NCBI GenBank assembly: GCA_903931945.1
Contig: CAIZEI010000006.1
Coordinates: 1-64,000 of the forward strand
DNA: 64,000 nucleotides
Reading direction: 5' to 3'
From: an uncultured Hyphomicrobiales bacterium
Lineage (GTDB): Bacteria > Pseudomonadota > Alphaproteobacteria > Rhizobiales > Beijerinckiaceae
Positions 29,418 to 39,273 of this stretch are shown piece by piece. Within the stretch, counting starts at the first letter, position 1, and the number at the start of each line of letters is the position of its first letter. The position numbers and the translations under genes were made by a program. Below the pieces are notes generated by a model, which was not told the origin of the DNA, did not search any database, and saw nothing but the letters and a program-made list of their open reading frames with translations.

Positions 29418-30515
29418 ATGAAGATTGCATCGATGATCGTGTTGCCAATGGCGGCGCCCTATCTCTGCGCGATGGGCGAGCCCTATTCGACCAGGGACAG
29501 AATTGGCGGGCTGGCGGTGCTGCTGCGCACGGACGCGAGCGTGGCAGGTGAAAATCTGCTGATCGCGAACAATGGCAAGGGCCTGCGCGTGATGGCCGAA
29601 ATGATCCGTTCGCTGGAGCCGCTGGTCATCGGAATGGACCCGTTGCAACCCGGCGCGTTTTTAAAGCAGGCCCGGGTCGAGGCGCGGCATCTGGGGCCGA
29701 GCGGCGTATCCCTGATGGGAGTCGGCGCCATTGAGGGAGCGTTGCTCGATCTGCGTGCGAAAATCGCGGGAATGCCGGTGCATCGCCTGCTCGGCGCCAC
29801 CCATGAGAAACTGCCAGCCTATTACAGCGCGGCGCTGTGGCCGCATGTTGGCCTCGACGGCTTGCAGAAGGCCGCGACAAACATTGTCGCCAAGGGCTTT
29901 TGGGGGATGAAGCTGCGCGCCGGGGCGGGGACGCTCACAGATCAGGTCGATCGCGTCAAAGCGATCCGCGAGGCTGTGGGATATGATGTGAAGCTGCTGA
30001 TCGACATCAACCAGCGCCTCGACGAACGCCGCGCCCTGCAACTCGGTCGCGCGATCGAGCCCTACGATATCTACTGGTTCGAGGAGCCCGTTGACGGGCG
30101 CGATCATGCCGGCGAGGCGCGCATCGCCGCCGCGCTCGATACGCAGGTCGCGGCTGGCGAAAGCGCTTTCAGTCTCGGCGAATTCAAGACCATGATCGAG
30201 ATGCACAGCGCCGATGTGCTGATGCCCGACGTGCAGCGCGTTGGAGGACCCATGGAATTTCTGCGAATTGGCGAGCTTGCCGCCGCCTCCCATATCAAGG
30301 TTTCGGGCCATACTTTGCCTGAAATATCCCTGTCGTTGATGGCCAGCCAATCCAATGCCTGTTGCCTTGAGGTCATGCCGTGGTCGGCGCCCTTCTACGA
30401 GGGCGAAGTGAAGATTGAAGCTGGCTTCGCCCATGCTGGCGATCGCCCGGGCTGGAGTCAGGGCCTTGATGTCAAGGCCATGCGTAAATATGCGTTGGAA
30501 AACGCGGATATCTAG
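29418..30515 (+). CDS. mandelate racemase/muconate-lactonizing enzyme (enolase superfamily)
   Basis: GVGAIEGALLDLRAKIAGMPVHRLLGA, GMKLRAGAGTLTDQVDRVKAIREAVGYDVKLLIDINQ, YWFEEPVDGRD, GESAFSLGEF, DVLMPDVQRVGG. Confidence 0.88.
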   Translation: MKIASMIVLPMAAPYLCAMGEPYSTRDRIGGLAVLLRTDASVAGENLLIANNGKGLRVMAEMIRSLEPLVIGMDPLQPGAFLKQARVEARHLGPSGVSLMGVGAIEGALLDLRAKIAGMPVHRLLGATHEKLPAYYSAALWPHVGLDGLQKAATNIVAKGFWGMKLRAGAGTLTDQVDRVKAIREAVGYDVKLLIDINQRLDERRALQLGRAIEPYDIYWFEEPVDGRDHAGEARIAAALDTQVAAGESAFSLGEFKTMIEMHSADVLMPDVQRVGGPMEFLRIGELAAASHIKVSGHTLPEISLSLMASQSNACCLEVMPWSAPFYEGEVKIEAGFAHAGDRPGWSQGLDVKAMRKYALENADI

Positions 30516-30541
30516 AATCGACAGGACAGGATCCCAATAAA

Positions 30542-31645
30542 ATGAAAATCGCCGCGATCGAACCCATTTTGGTGTCCATTCCCTTTGAACATGGGGCGCC
30601 CCGTCCGCCGGCCACGCGCTCGCACGGCTATGATCATATCAACATCCTGTTTTTGCGCGTTGAGACCGATACGGGAATTACCGGCTGGGGGGAGGCATTC
30701 GCCATTTCCGGCGGCGCAGTGACCCACAAAGCCATCGCTGAAACGGTGGCGCGAGTCGCTATCGCGCGCGACTTCGTGACGGCGTCCGAGCTTTCCGATC
30801 AATTGAAGCGCGAAACCAATTCGGTTGCGCGCGGCGGCGGGCCTGTCGCCTTCGGACTTTCGGCGCTCGATATTGCGCTCTGGGATATCGAGGGCAAAGC
30901 GGCGGGACTGCCGATCTGGCGCATGCTCGGGGGGAGCGCCAAACACAGCGTCGACGCCTACGCCAGCCTGTTTCGCATCGGTATTCCGCAACATGTGGAA
31001 AATGTCTGCAGGGCGGCTGTGGCCCGAGGTTTTCGCAAAATCAAATTGCATGAACATTCGGTGGAAGCAGTCGCTGCCGCACGGCGGGGCGCCGGCGCCG
31101 GCGTTGACATCATGGTCGATGTGAATTGCTACTGGACCGACCCCGACGAGGTCGTGGCGTTTTGCGAGGCCACAGCGCCCTACGATATCGCCTGGCTCGA
31201 GGAGCCGCTTTATCCCTCAGACGATTACGCTGCGCATGGCGCGCTGCGCAAGCGCGTTCAGACGCCCATCTCGCATGGCGAGAATCTTGGCAATGTTGCG
31301 GACCTGAAAGCGCTGCTGGCGGCAGGCGGCGCTGATATCGCGCAGCCCAGTCCGGCCAAGTTATGCGGCATTACCGGCGTTTGGCGCAGCGCGCAACTGG
31401 CCTTGCAGGCGGGCGTTCGCTGCGTGCCGCATTCGCCCTTTCACGGGCCTGCGCTGATCGCTGCGGCGCATGTCGTTGCGGCGCTTCCCGGCAATGCGCC
31501 GCTGGAATTGCGCTATTGCGATCTGGAAGCCAATCCGCTGCATCCCTATGGCGTCTGGAGCAATGGCGCTTTCGCGCTGCCACAGGCGCCGGGCCTCGGG
31601 ATTGAAGTCGATATGGAGATTGTTAAAAAATACCGGGTTCTGTGA
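30542..31645 (+). CDS. mandelate racemase/muconate-lactonizing enzyme (enolase superfamily)
   Basis: TGITGWGEAF, GLSALDIALWDIEGKAAGLPIWRMLGG, FRKIKLHEHS, IMVDVNCYW, AWLEEPLYPSDDYAAH, ISHGENLG. Confidence 0.9.
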   Translation: MKIAAIEPILVSIPFEHGAPRPPATRSHGYDHINILFLRVETDTGITGWGEAFAISGGAVTHKAIAETVARVAIARDFVTASELSDQLKRETNSVARGGGPVAFGLSALDIALWDIEGKAAGLPIWRMLGGSAKHSVDAYASLFRIGIPQHVENVCRAAVARGFRKIKLHEHSVEAVAAARRGAGAGVDIMVDVNCYWTDPDEVVAFCEATAPYDIAWLEEPLYPSDDYAAHGALRKRVQTPISHGENLGNVADLKALLAAGGADIAQPSPAKLCGITGVWRSAQLALQAGVRCVPHSPFHGPALIAAAHVVAALPGNAPLELRYCDLEANPLHPYGVWSNGAFALPQAPGLGIEVDMEIVKKYRVL

Positions 31646-31672
31646 AAGCGACTTCGCCTTTTGGCGGCGCGC

Positions 31673-32827
31673 TCAATCCCCAAATTCCGGTATTGGCCGC
31701 TGCTCGACAATCTTGATTCCATAACCCTCAATGCCGATCATGCGATGCAGCGAGTTGGTGAGCATAACCATTTCATGCACGCCGATATCCATCAATATTT
31801 GCGCCCCGATTCCATACTGACGCAATTCGTCCATCGGCTTGCTCATCGGCAGCCCTGCGCGCTCCTTCGCCATGCGGCTTAGCGTGGTGATGGTGGGCTC
31901 GCGGATCAGCACGATCACACCCCGCCCCGCTGCGGCAATCGCGCGCATCGAATTTTGCAGATCGCGGTCGCGCGAACGCGCCTCGCCCCGGAAAAACTCG
32001 CCCGGCGTCATATCGCCCAGACTGTCGGCGAACAGATTGTGCTGATGCACGCGCACAAGCGCGGGTTCGTCGTTCGGGAAATCGCCGAGGATGAGCGCAA
32101 CATGCTCGGCATAGGCGACCTTGTTGGCGTAGATGCGGACCTTGAAAGGGCCGCCATAACGCGAATCGATTGTGGTTTCTCCGATGGCGTCGACCAACCG
32201 TTCGGTGCGTCGACGATAGGCGATGAGGTCGGCAATCGTGGCGATTTTCAAACCATGCTGTTTGGCGAAGACGACAAGATCGGGCAGGCGCGCCATACTG
32301 CCATCGTCGTTCATGATCTCGCAGATGACGCCAGAGGGGTCGAGCCCCGCCAGCCGCGCCACATCGACGGCCGCCTCCGTATGGCCGGCGCGCACCATCA
32401 CGCCGCCATCCTGCGCCACCAGCGGAAACACATGGCCGGGCGAAACGAGATCGTCACGTGTGCGGTTGCCGCCAATCGCTACAGCGATGGTGTGGGCGCG
32501 GTCGGCGGCGGAAATACCGGTCGTCACACCCTCACGGGCCTCGATCGACACAGTAAAGGCGGTCTGATGCTGCGCCTGATTTTTGGAGGCCATGGGTTGG
32601 AGGCCCAGAAAATCCGCGCGCTCGCGCGTCAACGACAGGCAAATCAGCCCACGCCCGTGTTTGGCCATGAAATTGACGACGTCAGGCGTCGCCATCGTCG
32701 CCGGAATCACAAGATCGCCCTCGTTCTCACGGCCCTCGTCATCCACCAGGATGAACATGCGGCCCTGCCGGGCGTCCTCGATAATGTCTGCAATGGGCGA
32801 CAAAAAACTGCTGGCTGATTCAGGCAT
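31673..32827 (-). CDS. ribB: 3,4-dihydroxy-2-butanone-4-phosphate synthase with degenerate GTP cyclohydrolase II-like C-terminal domain (RibBX-like)
   Basis: RibB motifs [57 protein letters not shown]-terminal half lacks the GCHII zinc cysteines and EGR motif. Confidence 0.9.
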   Translation of the reverse strand: MPESASSFLSPIADIIEDARQGRMFILVDDEGRENEGDLVIPATMATPDVVNFMAKHGRGLICLSLTRERADFLGLQPMASKNQAQHQTAFTVSIEAREGVTTGISAADRAHTIAVAIGGNRTRDDLVSPGHVFPLVAQDGGVMVRAGHTEAAVDVARLAGLDPSGVICEIMNDDGSMARLPDLVVFAKQHGLKIATIADLIAYRRRTERLVDAIGETTIDSRYGGPFKVRIYANKVAYAEHVALILGDFPNDEPALVRVHQHNLFADSLGDMTPGEFFRGEARSRDRDLQNSMRAIAAAGRGVIVLIREPTITTLSRMAKERAGLPMSKPMDELRQYGIGAQILMDIGVHEMVMLTNSLHRMIGIEGYGIKIVEQRPIPEFGD

Positions 32828-32985
32828 TCCAACGCATTCCCGGGGGCCGCGACCTCGCGGCGGCGCCGCGCAGCAACGGACCGCGCGCGCCAGAGTGAAC
32901 TTTTGCATTGTTCACGGGCGCTGGGTCAAGGGGTGGATTTTTGCCAGAGGCGCGGCGCCCCAAACCCCAAAACATCGGCCAGCCA

Positions 32986-33240
32986 TCATTCAACGTCGAG
33001 CGGGGCGGTCCCGGTGGGGGAGCCATCGGCTCGAAGCGTAATCTTTTCGATCCGCGCTTCGGCGGTTTTAAGCTGGGCGTCGCAATGCTTTTTCAGCGCC
33101 TCGCCGCGTTCGAAAAGCTTGATCGAATCGTCAAGCCCGACCTGCCCTTTTTCGAGCTGGTCCACAATCGCTTCAAGCTCGGCCAGCGCAGCCTCGAACG
33201 GCAGGCTGGCGATGGCGGCAGGTTTTGTCGGCGTAGTCAT
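32986..33240 (-). CDS. xseB: exodeoxyribonuclease VII small subunit
   Basis: LPFEAALAELEAIVDQLEKGQVGLDDSIKLFERGEALKKHCDAQLKTAEARIEKI. Confidence 0.95.
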   Translation of the reverse strand: MTTPTKPAAIASLPFEAALAELEAIVDQLEKGQVGLDDSIKLFERGEALKKHCDAQLKTAEARIEKITLRADGSPTGTAPLDVE

Positions 33241-33293
33241 GGTTGCGCGAACCCTTGCAGAGTGCGCCCCTTATATCAGCGAAGGCGCGCCCC

Positions 33294-34268
33294 TCAATCG
33301 GCCTTGATGCCGTTTTCCCGCACAACGGCGCCCCAGATGGCCTCCTGCTCGCGAAAAAATTTCAGAAAATCCTCCGGCCCCTGCGCCAGGATCGTCACCT
33401 GCTGGGCATCGGTCAGCACCTTTGCGACATTGGCGTCGGCCAGCGTGGCCTTGAGGTCTGCGCCATAACGATCGATCATCGTACGCGGCGTTTTGGCGGG
33501 CGCCCAGACGCCCCACCACGACAGCGCGACAAAATCCGGAAAGCCGGATTCTTTGGCCGTCGGCGTGTCTTTGAGGTTCGGCAGGCGCTCGGCGCCCGTC
33601 TGCAACAGAGGATGCAAGGCGCCCGCTGCGATCTGCGGCGACACCAGCGCCGCCGATCCGATCACCATGTCCGTCTGCCCGCCCACAGCCGAATTAATGG
33701 CCGGCCCGCCGCCATTATAGGGCACATGGGTGAGGGCGAAACCGCCCTTCTTTTCCATCAGCGTCATGCCAAGATGGCCAAGGCTGCCATTGCCGATCGA
33801 AGCGAAGGTCAGAACCTCCGGCTTGGCTTTGGCTGCGGCGATCACGTCGGCAAAACTTTTATAGGGTTTGGACGTGGCGCAGGCCACCACCATCGGTGTC
33901 ACGCCGATCAGCATCACCGGATCAAGGTCCTTGTCGATATCGAATGGCAGCTTGTGCAGCGCGCCCAGCGCAGCGTGGGAATCGAACACATTCAGCCAGG
34001 TGAGCCCGTCCGGCGCAGCGCGCGCCGCAAACGCCGCCCCGATGGCGCTGTCGCCGCCGGGATGATTTTCCACAATCACATTCGCGCCAAGGCGCCGTTG
34101 CATGCCCTCGGCTGTCAGCCGGGCGATGACATCGGTTGAGCCGCCGGGCGCAAAAGGCACGATCACCTTGATCGTCTGGCCTTCGGGCCAGCCTGCAGCC
34201 TGCGAGGACGTGGAGAAAGGCAGCGCAAGCCCGGATGCAACAACAGCGCGACGAGTGATGACGGTCAT
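33294..34268 (-). CDS. TctC/Bug-type substrate-binding protein
   Basis: IKVIVPFAPGGSTDVIARLTAEGMQRRLGANVIVENHPGGDSAIGAAFAARAAPDG. Start placed at Met 34268. Confidence 0.9.
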   Translation of the reverse strand: MTVITRRAVVASGLALPFSTSSQAAGWPEGQTIKVIVPFAPGGSTDVIARLTAEGMQRRLGANVIVENHPGGDSAIGAAFAARAAPDGLTWLNVFDSHAALGALHKLPFDIDKDLDPVMLIGVTPMVVACATSKPYKSFADVIAAAKAKPEVLTFASIGNGSLGHLGMTLMEKKGGFALTHVPYNGGGPAINSAVGGQTDMVIGSAALVSPQIAAGALHPLLQTGAERLPNLKDTPTAKESGFPDFVALSWWGVWAPAKTPRTMIDRYGADLKATLADANVAKVLTDAQQVTILAQGPEDFLKFFREQEAIWGAVVRENGIKAD

Positions 34269-34848
34269 GGGCGGTTCCTTCGGAATGGCGTTGTTGCACG
34301 AAGTGTGGGGGCTGGGAAGCGGGATGTAAATGGGGGAGGCGATTTCGACCGCAAGCGCGACGCCCTCATGGTAGACAGCTTTCTGGAAAGCAGACCGCGC
34401 AGCAATTTCGAGTCTTCTCAATAAGGTAGGATTCCCGGATTTCGCGAAATATCAGAGGCGTTCGTGAGTTTTAAGACGCTCGCAACTCAGCCGAGTGAGA
34501 ATGACTTTTGAGAATATGATATCTTGATCAACGCTCGAAAACGATTGAGTTCTGAGAGCGTAAACATAGCTGTTCTGAGAGGCGTATTCACGCGGTCGCG
34601 GCTGGCGGCTTTACCCCCCAACACTGGACGCTGCCGGTTGGGCAGGCATTGTGGGACCGCAGTTTGCAATGCGCCAATCGGTCATCAACCCGAGCGCGGG
34701 CGCTCTTGCCTCACTCAATCGACGATCCCGCGTTTCGGGATTTCCCGACGAGAACATTTCTTCGCCCCGGGACATTTGCCTCATGACCATACGCCTGAGG
34801 CGTGATCACTTTACGGTCGTAGGAGCCAACGCAGCCCTTTGGACGGAT

Positions 34849-35841
34849 ATGAACATGACGATGACAATGTCAAAGCTAGGCATCGCGCGACTAGCTGTTT
34901 TGGTGTCAGTGATCGAAGCCGGGTCGCCGCCCTCTTTGGCGCAGACGAGTTACCCAACCCGGCAAGTTACCATTGTCGTGCCCGTGCCAGCGGGCCCGAT
35001 CATCGACATTGTACCCCGCATCATTGCGCAAAAGCTTTCGGCCCGCTGGGGGCAGCCAGTCATTGTCGAAAACAGGCCCGGCGCTTCCTCGATGATCGGC
35101 GCGGAATATGTCAGCAAGGCCGCGCCCGACGGCTACACGCTGCTTTTCACTCCGCCGAACCCCCTGGTTCAGGCGCAGCATTTTTTCCCCAAGCTGGGTT
35201 ACGATCCCGCCGCATTCACGCCCGTGACCCTTATGTTCCGGCTCCCATTGTTATGGGTTGCCAATCCAAAAATTTCCGCCTCAAATTTCTCGGAGTTATT
35301 AGCCTATGGACGGGCAAATCCTGGCAAACTGACATTCGGCTCCGCCGGGCAGGGCTCGGACCCGCACATAAAATTGATGGAGTTGATGAGCGTGACCGGC
35401 GCGAATTACGTGCACGTCCCCTATCAGGGCCTCGGACCGGCAGGGAATGATTTACTGGCGGGGCACATCGATTTTATGATCGACAGCGCCAGTAACGCGA
35501 TACCGCGCGTACGCGATGGCAGGCTCAAAATATTGGCGGCCGCCACCAAAAAACGCGTCGCAGATTTGGCGGAAGTCCCCGCTGCGGAAGAAACTGTTCC
35601 CGGTCTGATGACCACCGATTGGTTCGCCTTGGTCGCGCCCCCCGGAACCCCACGCGAAATAGCCGAGAAAATCTCAATGGCGATCGCGGAGTCCATGCGC
35701 GAGCCTGACATTCTGGAGCGATTGAAATCGCAGTTTGTCATTCCTGTTGGCAGCTCTCCGGCAGATACCGACACTATGCTCAAGCAGGAAGCCACCCGCT
35801 TTGGAGAAATCATCAAAAAGCTCGATATCAAGGCGGAGTGA
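34849..35841 (+). CDS. TctC/Bug-type substrate-binding protein
   Basis: YPTRQVTIVVPVPAGPIIDIVPRIIAQKLSARWGQPVIVENRPGASSMIGAEYVSKAAPDGYTLLF; ORF open upstream to 34651. Confidence 0.9.
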   Translation: MNMTMTMSKLGIARLAVLVSVIEAGSPPSLAQTSYPTRQVTIVVPVPAGPIIDIVPRIIAQKLSARWGQPVIVENRPGASSMIGAEYVSKAAPDGYTLLFTPPNPLVQAQHFFPKLGYDPAAFTPVTLMFRLPLLWVANPKISASNFSELLAYGRANPGKLTFGSAGQGSDPHIKLMELMSVTGANYVHVPYQGLGPAGNDLLAGHIDFMIDSASNAIPRVRDGRLKILAAATKKRVADLAEVPAAEETVPGLMTTDWFALVAPPGTPREIAEKISMAIAESMREPDILERLKSQFVIPVGSSPADTDTMLKQEATRFGEIIKKLDIKAE

Positions 35842-37076
35842 ACGTCATGGACAACCCGCACGCCCTGATTATCGGGGGCTCCATGGCCGGATTGTTTGCG
35901 GCTCATTTGTTGCGAACTATTGGTTGGAGCGTCGATGTCTACGAACGTACCGCCGGCGATCTCGCGGGGCGGGGGGCGGGGCTCGGCACGAGCGAGGAAC
36001 TTTTCGCGGTGATGCGGCAAATTGGCGTCGTTCTAGAGCCGACGCTGCGGGTCAAAGTCCACTCGCACATTTGCCTCGACCGATTTGGCGATATTGCTTG
36101 CGAAGTGCCGGTTTCGCACCTGTCGTCCGCTTGGGATCGGCTGTACCGCGCGCTCAAGCGGGCGCTGCCGCCGGATTGCTTCCACGCGGGCGTTGGCTTA
36201 GACACATTCGCGCAAGAAGAACATCGAGTCACCGCGTTTTTCTCAAATGGAGACAGCGCGCGAGGCGATCTTCTCATCGCTGCCGACGGAGTTCATTCCG
36301 TCGTGCGCCAACACGTCCTGCCGGAGATCGAACCGCGTTACGCCGGTTATGTTGCTTGGCGTGGCGTGCTTGTCGCAGCCGAATATCCGGCGAAGCTGAA
36401 AGAGCTACTGAGCCGGCATATGGTTTTCTGCTTTCCAGAGGGAGAGCAGGCCTTTTCCGTCCCCCTAGCGCCGGCGGACTCCGCGAGTTCAGTCAGGGTC
36501 CAATTTGTCTGGTTCCGCCCGGTTGATTACGTGAACGAACTGCCAGAATTGTGCACCGATGCCAACGGGATCAAACATGGTGTGGCGATCCCGCCGCCGC
36601 TGATCCGGCGGGCAGTCATCGAGCGTCTTAAAGCAGATGCGAAGGCGAGGTTGGCTCCCCAAATCGCTGAGCTCGTTATGCGCGCGAAGCAGCCCATTCT
36701 TCAAGCGATCTACGATCTGGAATCGCCCCGCATGACCTATGGCCGCGTGGCCTTCATGGGCGATGCCGCCTTTGTCGCAAGGCCCCATGTCGGAGCCGGC
36801 GTGACCAAGGCGGCGCTCGACGCAGAAGCGCTGACAAAAGCGTTGTCAGACTCCGGTAACGACATCGACGTGGCCCTGGCATCCTATGACCGGCTCAGGA
36901 CGGCGGCTGGCAAGCAGATGGTCGAACGCGCCCGATATCTTGGCTCGTCAATAGGACCGTTGCTACCGAATAGCGAGGAAACCCGAAAACTCCGCGCCTG
37001 GCGAACGCCTGAAATCATGATGCGGGAAATCGGGACCACCGCTGTCGTTGATGGCGAGCGGATTGATCTGTCTTGA
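35838..37076 (+). CDS. FAD-dependent monooxygenase (aromatic hydroxylase type)
   Basis: HALIIGGSMAGLFAAHLLRTIGWSVDVYER, DLLIAADGVHSVVRQ, GRVAFMGDAAFVARPHVGAGVTKAALDAEAL; GTGA overlap with the upstream receptor gene. Confidence 0.85.
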   Translation: MNVMDNPHALIIGGSMAGLFAAHLLRTIGWSVDVYERTAGDLAGRGAGLGTSEELFAVMRQIGVVLEPTLRVKVHSHICLDRFGDIACEVPVSHLSSAWDRLYRALKRALPPDCFHAGVGLDTFAQEEHRVTAFFSNGDSARGDLLIAADGVHSVVRQHVLPEIEPRYAGYVAWRGVLVAAEYPAKLKELLSRHMVFCFPEGEQAFSVPLAPADSASSVRVQFVWFRPVDYVNELPELCTDANGIKHGVAIPPPLIRRAVIERLKADAKARLAPQIAELVMRAKQPILQAIYDLESPRMTYGRVAFMGDAAFVARPHVGAGVTKAALDAEALTKALSDSGNDIDVALASYDRLRTAAGKQMVERARYLGSSIGPLLPNSEETRKLRAWRTPEIMMREIGTTAVVDGERIDLS

Positions 37077-37188
37077 AATCAGCTGGGGCTATATGCGCCA
37101 TTGAAATGCATCTCGCACAGGCCTGCCCCGCTCTCGACCGCCATTGATTCGTGCCATAACATGGCTCGTTCATTTGAAACGGGCACCG

Positions 37189-38283
37189 ATGTCTCGATCT
37201 TCACAACAAATTCGCTTTTGCACGAGCCGCGATGGCACGCGCATCGCTTACGCGACGTGCGGCAATGGCCCCCCGCTGCTATTTGGGCAACATTGGGTCC
37301 ACCATCTCGATCATGACTGGACCAGTCCTATGTGGCGTTCGTGGCTCGAACTGCTCACGAAACATCACACAGTGATCCAGTTCGACTGGCGCGGTTGCGG
37401 CTTGTCGGATCGTGAAGGAGTTGATTTCGCGGCTGAAAGATACGTGGAGGATTTCGAAGCGGTTGTCGAGGCGGCGAAACTCGATCGATTTCCGATAGTT
37501 GGTATATCGAACGGTGGGATATTCGGCGTGGTCTACGCCGCGCGCCATCCCGATCGTGTCACGCGGATGTTTCTCAACGGCATACAAGCTCGGGGACGTT
37601 TGGGCGCAAGCCCGACATCGGAAGAGGTCGACGCCCTGGAAGCGCGATTGAAGATCATAGAGCTTGGATGGTCCGCAAAAAATCCACCGCATGAGCAGTT
37701 TGTCATCGGCCACCATTTGATCGTCGCGACGCCCGATCAGCGAAGAGCCCATCAAGAAATTCTCCGACAATCCTCTACCGCCGACACCGCCAGGAAGTTG
37801 TTGCCAACTTTCGCTCGCGCCGATCTGCGCGATACATTGCCCCAAATACGATGCCCGACTGTCGTCCTTCATTCCCGCTTCGATCCGTTGTTGCCGTTCG
37901 ACGATGCGCGAGATGCGGCTGCGCTAATTCCCAATGCTCGATTTGTATCGCTGGAAAGCAGCAATCATTTGCTCCTTGATAACGAGCCCGCATGGCCAAT
38001 GATGACCGTCTTGCTCGACGAATTTCTTCGGCCTTCAGTGTCAGAGGAAAGCACCGCGTCGAACGTGCTCTTTCACGATCTGACGCCAAGAGAACATCAG
38101 GTTCTGGAACTGGTCGCTAGGGGTTTCGATAACGAGTTGATTGCCAATAGGCTTAGAATCTCTGAAAAGACCGTCAGAAATCAAATATCTATCATTTTTG
38201 GCAAGTCCGGATTGAACAGTCGCGCTGAGACAATTGTGCGCGCACGCGAGGTTGGCTTCGGCCAATCGAACACACAGGCTTAA
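37189..38283 (+). CDS. alpha/beta hydrolase with C-terminal LuxR-type HTH domain
   Basis: CTSRDGTRIAYATCGNGPPLLF, nucleophile elbow GISNGG, VLHSRFDPLLPF, SSNHLL; C-terminal LTPREHQVLELVARGFDNELIANRLRISEKTVRNQISIIFGK. TTG-start ORF extends to 37144. Confidence 0.88.
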   Translation: MSRSSQQIRFCTSRDGTRIAYATCGNGPPLLFGQHWVHHLDHDWTSPMWRSWLELLTKHHTVIQFDWRGCGLSDREGVDFAAERYVEDFEAVVEAAKLDRFPIVGISNGGIFGVVYAARHPDRVTRMFLNGIQARGRLGASPTSEEVDALEARLKIIELGWSAKNPPHEQFVIGHHLIVATPDQRRAHQEILRQSSTADTARKLLPTFARADLRDTLPQIRCPTVVLHSRFDPLLPFDDARDAAALIPNARFVSLESSNHLLLDNEPAWPMMTVLLDEFLRPSVSEESTASNVLFHDLTPREHQVLELVARGFDNELIANRLRISEKTVRNQISIIFGKSGLNSRAETIVRAREVGFGQSNTQA

Positions 38284-38561
38284 TGGGACTGTGGGCATTT
38301 TGGAATTTCACTGGCGAGTCAGGAGCAGCCAGAAAGAATTCTGCCCACCCCCGTGGTCAATTTTCCAAAAAGGGGACAGGCGCAAAATTCGGGACTTCTC
38401 AATAAGGTCGGTTTTTCAGAAGTCCAGGCGCGACGCACCCAAGACGCTGAAAATGCATCAAGATGCTTCTCACAACTCATTCTCGAAGAGGGCTTCCCAA
38501 AACCGCCCGGCGACATTGAGTTTCGAAACTCGATCCGACCGGCCTCGCGTGAAGAATCCTC

Positions 38562-39149
38562 TCACCCAAATTTCTGTTGCATCGCCTTCTGCACGGCCGG
38601 GCGCGCGGCGACGCGCTCCAGCCATTTCACAACATTTGGATAATCAGACAATTTCACCCGCTCATGCTTGACGCCATTGACGCGCGTAAAGGGGATGATG
38701 TCGGCGATGGAATAGTTCTCGCAGAACCATTCGCGCCCTTTGAGATGCCGGTTCATGGCGTCAAGCTGCTGGTGCGAGCCTTTTTCGAACACGGGCGAAT
38801 CCACCCGGCCCAGCTGCGCCATGGTAAACAGCACATTGGTGGCGTGGAACATCGACCATTTCAGCACATTGGGATGATCGGCGGGCGAGCCGAGAAATTT
38901 TCCTGTCTTTTCGCCAAGATAAAAGCAGATGGCGACCGATTCGAAGATTGTTTGCCGCCTGCCGCCCGCGCCGTCGGGATCGACCAGCGCCGGGATTTTG
39001 CGATAGGGGTTGATCGCCTCATATTCGGGCGTCTTCTGTTCGCCATTGTGAATGTCGATGGGGTGGAGATGGAAGGGCAGGCCCGCCTCCTCGGCCATGA
39101 TCAGGGCGCGGCGGCCATTGGTCGTGCCCCAGGCGTAAAGCTCAAGCAT
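38562..39149 (-). CDS. glutathione S-transferase family protein
   Basis: MLELYAWGTTNGRRALIMAEEAGLPFHLHPIDIHNGEQKTPEYEAINPYRKIPALVDPDG...IFESVAICFYLGEKTGKFLG. Confidence 0.9.
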   Translation of the reverse strand: MLELYAWGTTNGRRALIMAEEAGLPFHLHPIDIHNGEQKTPEYEAINPYRKIPALVDPDGAGGRRQTIFESVAICFYLGEKTGKFLGSPADHPNVLKWSMFHATNVLFTMAQLGRVDSPVFEKGSHQQLDAMNRHLKGREWFCENYSIADIIPFTRVNGVKHERVKLSDYPNVVKWLERVAARPAVQKAMQQKFG

Positions 39150-39273
39150 TCCTGTCTCCCTTTGCCGGTCCGGCCCGCGCCGGACTTCTTCCCGCGCTCC
39201 ATACACGATTGCGCGATGACGCGACAGGTCCGAACCGCTTGGCGCGTGCGGCGCAAATATGCCACAAAGCGCC

